A stretch of DNA of 64,000 nt, taken from an uncultured Jannaschia sp. (lineage in GTDB: Bacteria; Pseudomonadota; Alphaproteobacteria; Rhodobacterales; Rhodobacteraceae). The stretch spans positions 797,001 to 861,000 of the forward strand of contig NZ_CANNEZ010000001.1 of NCBI RefSeq assembly GCF_947503795.1, written 5' to 3'. Below are positions 61,848 through 64,000 of the stretch, piece by piece; the stretch's first letter is position 1; each line of letters starts with the position of its first letter. A program made the translations under genes and the position numbers. The notes below the pieces were generated by a model. That model made no database searches. It had not been told where the DNA came from and saw nothing but the letters and a program-made list of their open reading frames with translations.

Positions 61848-62930
61848 ATGGCGATCACGCGCGACGACGTAAAGGCGGAACTGGCCCGCGTGGCGGTGCC
61901 CGACGGGCGCAATCTCGTCTCCGCCGACCTGGTCCGCGCGCTCACCGTGACCGACGGCGCGGTCAGCTTCGTCATCGAGGCCCCATCCGCCGAGATCGCC
62001 CGCCAGATGGAGCCGCTGCGCGCCGCCGCCGAGGGCCTCGTGGCCAAGATGCCCGGCGTCGCCCGCGTGCAGGCCGTGCTCACCGCGCCGACCGAGACCA
62101 AGGCGCCACCGTCCCTGAAGGTGGGCGGTCACCCGAAGTCACAGGACGGGCCGATGCGCGTGCCCGGCGTGGATCGCGTCGTCGCCATCGCGTCCGGCAA
62201 GGGCGGCGTGGGCAAGTCCACGCTCGCCGCGAACCTCGCCGTGGCGCTGGCACGGCAGGGACGGCGCGTCGGTCTGCTCGACGCCGATATCTACGGCCCG
62301 TCCCAGCCTCGCATGATGGGGGCCAACCAGCGCCCCGCTTCGCCCGACGGCAAGACCATCCATCCGCTTCAGGCCCATGGCGTCACGCTGATGTCGATCG
62401 GCCTGATGCTCGATGCCGACAAGGCCGTGGTCTGGCGCGGCCCGATGCTGATGGGTGCCTTGCAGCAGATGTTGGGACAGGTGGCCTGGACGCATCACAC
62501 CGATGGCGCCAACCTCGACGTCCTCATCGTCGATCTGCCGCCGGGGACCGGCGACGTGCAGCTCACGCTCTCGACCAAGGCCGTCGTGACCGGCGCGGTC
62601 GTTGTCTCGACCCCGCAGGACGTGGCCCTTCTGGATGCACGCAAGGCGCTCGACATGTTCGCCACGCTCAAGACCCCGGTGCTGGGGCTGGTCGAGAACA
62701 TGAGCCTCTTTCACTGCCCGAATTGCGGCCATGAGGCGCATATCTTCGGCCACGGGGGCGTCGCGGCCGAAGCGGAAGCGCTGGGCCTGCCGCTTCTGGG
62801 AACACTGCCCATCGACCTCGAGACCCGGCTGGCCGGGGACGAGGGGACACCCATCGCGGCCGGTGACGGGCCGATGGCCGACGCCTTCGCCGACCTCGCG
62901 CGGCGTCTGATCGAGATGGACGCCGGCTAA
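61848..62930 (+). CDS. mrp: Mrp/NBP35-family iron-sulfur carrier ATPase
   Basis: 360 residues. N-terminal MIP18-like domain (DDVKAELARVAVPDGRNLVSADLVRALTV), then deviant Walker A ASGKGGVGKSTLAAN, LLDADIYGPSQPRMMG, DVLIVDLPPGTGDVQLTL, and CPNCGHEAHIFGHGG with the CxxC that bridges an Fe4S4 cluster between subunits. It assembles and transfers Fe-S clusters (ApbC role). 28 bp after the MFS gene. Confidence 0.93.
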   Translation: MAITRDDVKAELARVAVPDGRNLVSADLVRALTVTDGAVSFVIEAPSAEIARQMEPLRAAAEGLVAKMPGVARVQAVLTAPTETKAPPSLKVGGHPKSQDGPMRVPGVDRVVAIASGKGGVGKSTLAANLAVALARQGRRVGLLDADIYGPSQPRMMGANQRPASPDGKTIHPLQAHGVTLMSIGLMLDADKAVVWRGPMLMGALQQMLGQVAWTHHTDGANLDVLIVDLPPGTGDVQLTLSTKAVVTGAVVVSTPQDVALLDARKALDMFATLKTPVLGLVENMSLFHCPNCGHEAHIFGHGGVAAEAEALGLPLLGTLPIDLETRLAGDEGTPIAAGDGPMADAFADLARRLIEMDAG

Positions 62931-63266
62931 AGCCGATCACACGAGGGCATGGAATCTCATGCCACCACGTCCACCAGTCGAGCCGTCGTTCAATGACGCG
63001 CAGAGGCCCGCTCCGATTCGGAATCATGCCTCGAATGGGTGATTCTGAAGCAAACCCCTGACTCCACGGAAGGATTCAGGGTTCAGCCGGAAATTCAGGC
63101 AGTTTGAGAACGCCGCCATCGGTTGGTCGAGGCTGACGCAGGGGCCCATTCTGTGGGCAATTTGCCACTGTTGCGCCGGAAGAACGGAACTTTTCTCCGT
63201 TTGAGAAAAACACAACAATTTCCGAAATTTCTCAACAGACATACAAGATATTGTGCCGATTTCCGC
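62931..63266. other. Intergenic region before the mraZ leader, no gene supported
   Basis: About 340 bp of lower G+C. Open frames are short and without coding character. A weak 5-bp hairpin (ACGGA / TCCGT near 63184-63200) follows mrp. The last 80 bp are A+T-rich up to the DnaA-box cluster. I looked for RNase P RNA signatures, often found before mraZ, and saw none. Confidence 0.6.
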
Positions 63267-63299
63267 TTATCCCCAGTGTTATCCCAAGCCTGTGGATAA
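63267..63299. promoter_or_regulatory. Three DnaA-box-like sites upstream of mraZ
   Basis: TTATCCCCA (63267-63275) and TTATCCCAA (63279-63287) on plus, and a perfect TTATCCACA on minus (63291-63299). They sit directly before the putative leader promoter, so DnaA could couple division-gene transcription to replication. Confidence 0.55.
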
Positions 63300-63320
63300 C
63301 TCTGGTGGCGTGAAGTGGCA

Positions 63321-63326
63321 TATAGT
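63321..63326 (+). promoter_or_regulatory. Putative -10 box of the mraZ leader
   Basis: TATAGT; the expected -35 position is poor and adjoins the DnaA box, suggesting activator dependence. Start would be near 63333. Confidence 0.35.
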
Positions 63327-63332
63327 GGGTTC

Positions 63333-63575
63333 CCAGGGCGGTCCGTCTCTGGCATCAAGATTTCACAGAGCAGAGGGTGGCTACGGAGCGAAGACTTCAG
63401 ACCCCCAAATCGAGTTGAGGCAGGTTAAAACAGGCACCCCCCTTCGTCTCTGAACGACGAAAAGATCCAAAGCGCGCCGTGGCAGACATCCCCCCAGGTG
63501 ACAGCGCGCCAAGGACGCCCGGCAACGGGACACCAAGGCGGACCGGGTATTGGCAGACACCCGGTCCGCTTTTTT
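63333..63575 (+). ncRNA. upsM: UpsM-like small RNA from the mraZ 5' leader
   Basis: Non-coding leader of roughly 240 nt ending in an intrinsic terminator 63 bp before mraZ. In R. sphaeroides the abundant sRNA UpsM (206 nt) arises this way, by premature termination of the dcw leader. Position, length and terminator agree; primary sequence could not be compared. The 5' end is uncertain. Confidence 0.65.
63538..63575 (+). terminator. Intrinsic terminator in the mraZ leader
   Basis: Perfect 11-bp stem (63538-63548 with 63559-63569), 10-nt loop, then six T at 63570-63575. It precedes a rather long gap to the mraZ start, the arrangement expected for partial read-through into the dcw genes. Confidence 0.9.
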
Positions 63576-63638
63576 ACGTCCGGGGGGCAAATTCAACCCT
63601 GGCGTGTGCTCTCCCGCACGCCGAAACGGATTAGATCG

Positions 63639-64000
63639 GTGACGCTCCGCTTTCGAGGCAACAGCACGCACAAGGTCGATGGCAAGGGCCGGGTATCCAT
63701 CCCGGCGGATTTTCGCCGCGTCCTCGATGCCGCCGATCCCGATCGCGAGCCGGGCACGAATGCCCGCGTCCACGTCCTTTACGGCGACACGCGCAACCCC
63801 TGGTTGACCTGCTATTCGGTCGCGGCGCTGGCCGAGGAGGACGCCAAGATCGAGCGGCTTCCCGACGGTCACCCCGACCGCGAGGTGCTCGAGGATTACT
63901 TCTACACCTTCGTCGAGACGCTCAGCATCGACGATAGCGGGCGGCTCGTGCTGCCCCGCGCGTTGCGCGATCAGGTCGGCATCGGCGACGAGGCGGTCTT
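63639..64000 (+). CDS. mraZ: Division/cell-wall cluster regulator MraZ (partial, 3' end outside window)
   Basis: The first 120 codons from GTG 63639. AbrB/SpoVT-like repeats: RFRGNSTHKVDGKGRVSIPADFRRVL near 3-28 and TLSIDDSGRLVLPRALRDQVG near 93-113. MraZ is a nucleoid-associated regulator, first gene of the dcw operon for peptidoglycan and septum synthesis. The upstream RNA leader and terminator likely set its expression. Confidence 0.92.
   Translation, partial: MTLRFRGNSTHKVDGKGRVSIPADFRRVLDAADPDREPGTNARVHVLYGDTRNPWLTCYSVAALAEEDAKIERLPDGHPDREVLEDYFYTFVETLSIDDSGRLVLPRALRDQVGIGDEAV

Noticed and set aside
63267-63299. Chromosomal replication origin
   Set aside because: Only three DnaA-like sites, no dnaA, hemE or parAB genes, and a division-gene leader directly downstream; promoter control is more likely.
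62931-63638. RNase P RNA (rnpB) before mraZ
   Set aside because: None of the conserved RNase P core sequences were seen on either strand in this interval.

Overview
The window is about two thirds G+C and reads as chromosomal DNA of a marine-type Rhodobacteraceae alphaproteobacterium. The evidence is the dispersed hisB-hisH / hisA / hisF-hisE order, GapR, a PleD-type diguanylate cyclase next to a DUF3572 gene, TRAP-like TctCBA transport, an RTX/Hint secreted protein, an mraZ leader with a terminator, and a DUF1127 gene followed by an array of CCTCCC-loop RNA hairpins. The last two are hallmarks described in Rhodobacter sphaeroides as UpsM and as CcaF1/CcsR. No ribosomal RNA, phage or insertion sequence is present.

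Left part (1-13.4 kb). A PreT-type reductase heads a leftward operon that leaves the window. Rightward genes follow for 3-hydroxybutyrate dehydrogenase, a patatin lipase and a CsbD-like stress protein. Around 5.5 kb a small RNA gene with its own sigma70-type promoter and terminator lies between an XRE-cupin regulator and an oligopeptide-type solute-binding protein. Then come pleD, an ECF sigma / anti-sigma / periplasmic protein / EF-hand cluster, DUF983-NUDIX and a DMT permease.

Middle part (13.4-38.3 kb). It holds malic enzyme, then a low-G+C single-gene insertion (HEPN-like protein) between two copies of a 10-bp direct repeat. Next are an acyl-CoA dehydrogenase divergent from an APH-like kinase, and a SnoaL / ABC ATPase / GMC oxidoreductase cluster with an 18-bp palindrome. 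GapR, an iron permease and tRNA-Thr lead to a decayed immunity-like locus. Membrane and stress-type genes follow, then a tctCBA operon with an AtuA-like protein and DUF4387.

Right part (38.3-64 kb). It carries tRNA-Tyr and rlmB, then a candidate structured RNA ending in a strong terminator. The histidine genes come next, separated by opposite-strand genes. They are followed by a large RTX-Hint protein, tRNA-Gly, a pilin-signal protein, pyruvate carboxylase, a LysR/aldo-keto reductase pair with a textbook LysR box, and UvrD. The ccaF1-like gene and its nine-motif RNA array, an MFS permease and Mrp follow. The window ends in the mraZ leader with DnaA-box-like sites and the start of mraZ.

Metabolic themes are C4/C3 anaplerosis (MaeB plus Pyc), tricarboxylate-type uptake and histidine synthesis. 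The most notable content is regulatory RNA: four separate candidate or homologous small-RNA loci, one of them (ccsR) apparently expanded from the four copies known in R. sphaeroides to about nine.
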